A stretch of DNA of 7,172 nt, taken from the NCBI GenBank assembly GCA_903854075.1, contig CAINVI010000248.1, positions 1-7,172 on the forward strand, read 5' to 3'. Under the pieces are notes generated by a model, which worked only from the letters and a program-made list of their open reading frames with translations, did no database searches and had not been told where the DNA came from. Every line of letters begins with the position of its first letter. Position 1 is the first letter of the stretch. This DNA comes from Candidatus Pollutiaquabacter sp. Its GTDB lineage: Bacteria; Bacteroidota; Bacteroidia; AKYH767-A; 2013-40CM-41-45. This document shows, piece by piece, positions 5,988-7,172 of the stretch. The position numbers and the translations under genes were made by a program.

Positions 5988-7172
5988 ATGTTCTCTACTA
6001 AATCTCAATGTTATAAAACTATTTTGCTGCTAGTATTTTTGTTGCAGGCAGCAACCGTTCTCGCGCATGAAATTCCCCTCAAAGGAAAGGTCGTGGAGCA
6101 GTCTGGCGCTATTGGCGATCGTTCCGCTATCCCGGGCGCTATCGTACGTTGCTTGGAGAACGATTCAGTGGTCACCACAGGATCGCAAGGTGACTTTATT
6201 ATCAGCGTGCCCGGTCATTTTCCCATTCGTCTGGTCGCCGGATTTATCGGCTATCAGGCCGATACAATTGTCGTCACGTCAGAGAATCCGGTCGAAATCG
6301 AGTTGAAAAGGACGCTCGAACTGCAGGAAGTAGAAGTGTCCGGCCGCCAGGGAAGTGTTTCCTATTCTACCTTGAATCCAATCAATGTCGAAACGGTGAC
6401 CGAGCGCGAAATCCTCAAAGCCGCCTGTTGCAATCTCTCGGAGGCATTCGAAACTTCACCAACGGTGAATGTGGCCTACACCGATGCGGTTACCGGTGCC
6501 AAAGAAATTCGGTTGCTTGGTCTTTCCGGAATTTACTCGCAACTCCTGACCGAAGCTGTTCCCAATTTCCGGGGAATTGCCGGTTCGTACGGACTGTATT
6601 TTATTCCGGGTCCGTGGATGGAATCTATTCAGGTAACAAAAGGTAATGGTTCCGTTCAGCAAGGTTATGAAGCAACTTCCGGTCAAATCAATGTAGAGTT
6701 TAAGAAGCCGTTTGATGAGGAAGTGCCTCGCTTTTATTTAAACCTTTTTGGGGAGCAGAACGGAAACATGGAAGTGAATCTACATGCGCGCCATAAGCTG
6801 AACGATTCGTGGAGTACTATTCTGATGGCGCATGGTAATTATATGGAAGGCAACCAGGATCGGCAGCAAGACGGCTTTTTAGATATTCCGCATGCCCGAC
6901 AGTTGAATTTCTATAATCGCTGGCAATATAACAGCGGAAAACGATTGGAGTCACAGCTGGGCTGGCGGTTGATTCACGATGAACGACAAGGCGGACAATA
7001 TGCCTCATCGGTTCACGCACATACTGAATTGTATACCACTGATGTTGTCAATCGCAGGGGCGAAGTTTTTGGAAAATTAGGAATTGTGTTTCCCGAAAAA
7101 CCGGAAAAAAGTATCGGTAACATCGCGCAATTGACCGTGCATCAGCTGGATTCGCGATTCGGAATTGTCGAC
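5988..7172 (+). CDS. TonB-dependent outer-membrane receptor, N-terminal part (3' end outside window)
   Basis: 395 codons are visible with no stop before the window end; such receptors are usually 700-800 residues or more. Residues 1-26 are a signal peptide ending VLA. Residues 30-107 form a carboxypeptidase-regulatory-like beta-sandwich (LKGKVVE, IPGAIV, TTGSQGDFIISVP, GFIGYQADTIVV), common at the N-terminus of Bacteroidota receptors. The linker LQEVEVSG (112-119) matches the usual L-x-E-V-x-V-x-G. The plug domain spans about 132-240 and includes CCNLSEAFETSPTVNV (147-162), IRLLGLSG, ESIQVTKGNGSVQQGYEATSG and INVEFKKP. Alternating beta-barrel strands begin near 248. The receptor should import a ligand across the outer membrane using TonB/ExbBD energy. 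The substrate is unknown. The CC at 147-148 and the Cys-rich neighbour hint at a metal or metal chelate. Probably cotranscribed with the upstream gene, as no promoter-like element is seen in the 61-base gap. Confidence 0.9.
   Translation, partial: MFSTKSQCYKTILLLVFLLQAATVLAHEIPLKGKVVEQSGAIGDRSAIPGAIVRCLENDSVVTTGSQGDFIISVPGHFPIRLVAGFIGYQADTIVVTSENPVEIELKRTLELQEVEVSGRQGSVSYSTLNPINVETVTEREILKAACCNLSEAFETSPTVNVAYTDAVTGAKEIRLLGLSGIYSQLLTEAVPNFRGIAGSYGLYFIPGPWMESIQVTKGNGSVQQGYEATSGQINVEFKKPFDEEVPRFYLNLFGEQNGNMEVNLHARHKLNDSWSTILMAHGNYMEGNQDRQQDGFLDIPHARQLNFYNRWQYNSGKRLESQLGWRLIHDERQGGQYASSVHAHTELYTTDVVNRRGEVFGKLGIVFPEKPEKSIGNIAQLTVHQLDSRFGIVD

Noticed and set aside
6067..6686. Short open frames on both strands within the receptor region
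   Set aside because: All overlap the continuous receptor frame from 5988 to the window end, which carries the signal peptide, beta-sandwich and plug motifs.
7167..7172. GTCGAC (SalI site) exactly at the window end, with CGAC at the start
   Set aside because: It could suggest a cloned restriction fragment, but a six-base match at one edge and a partial match at the other are too weak to support it, and it has no biological meaning.

Overview
The window looks like a chromosomal segment of a Bacteroidota bacterium, perhaps from the Chitinophagales; that rank is a guess. The grounds are the exported YwqK-type repeat protein, a HYC_CC_PP-type cysteine protein next to a TonB-dependent receptor with an N-terminal carboxypeptidase-regulatory-like domain, and the lack of a usable Shine-Dalgarno sequence before any start codon. 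All five genes lie on the + strand and are densely packed. The longest gap between genes is 100 bases. I see no RNA genes, CRISPR array, insertion sequence or phage gene.

Region 1 (1-5435) is a fatty-acid beta-oxidation cluster. It holds the 3' part of a bifunctional 3-hydroxyacyl-CoA dehydrogenase/enoyl-CoA hydratase (fadN type), a thiolase (fadA) and a VLCAD-type acyl-CoA dehydrogenase (fadE). The gene order and product lengths match the Bacillus subtilis fadN-fadA-fadE operon. Together they cover all four steps of the cycle: FadE makes the enoyl-CoA, FadN hydrates it and oxidises the 3-hydroxyacyl-CoA, and FadA cleaves the 3-ketoacyl-CoA. No electron-transfer flavoprotein gene is present here. 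A small exported protein with five 24-residue YwqK/MORN-2-like repeats sits between fadN and fadA, with gaps of only 24 and 19 bases. A possible weak terminator and promoter lie between fadA and fadE.

Region 2 (5436-7172) begins after a perfect 7-bp hairpin that may end the fad transcript. It encodes a small exported Cys/His-rich protein resembling the HYC_CC_PP family. The first 395 codons of a TonB-dependent outer-membrane receptor follow and run off the window end. That receptor frame has no stop inside the window. The pair probably forms a separate envelope module, and a role in metal (perhaps copper) acquisition or homeostasis is inferred, not shown.

Most of the window is ordinary metabolism. 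The points most worth a second look are the exported repeat protein inside a cytoplasmic catabolic operon, and the cysteine-pair motifs shared by the small protein and the receptor plug.
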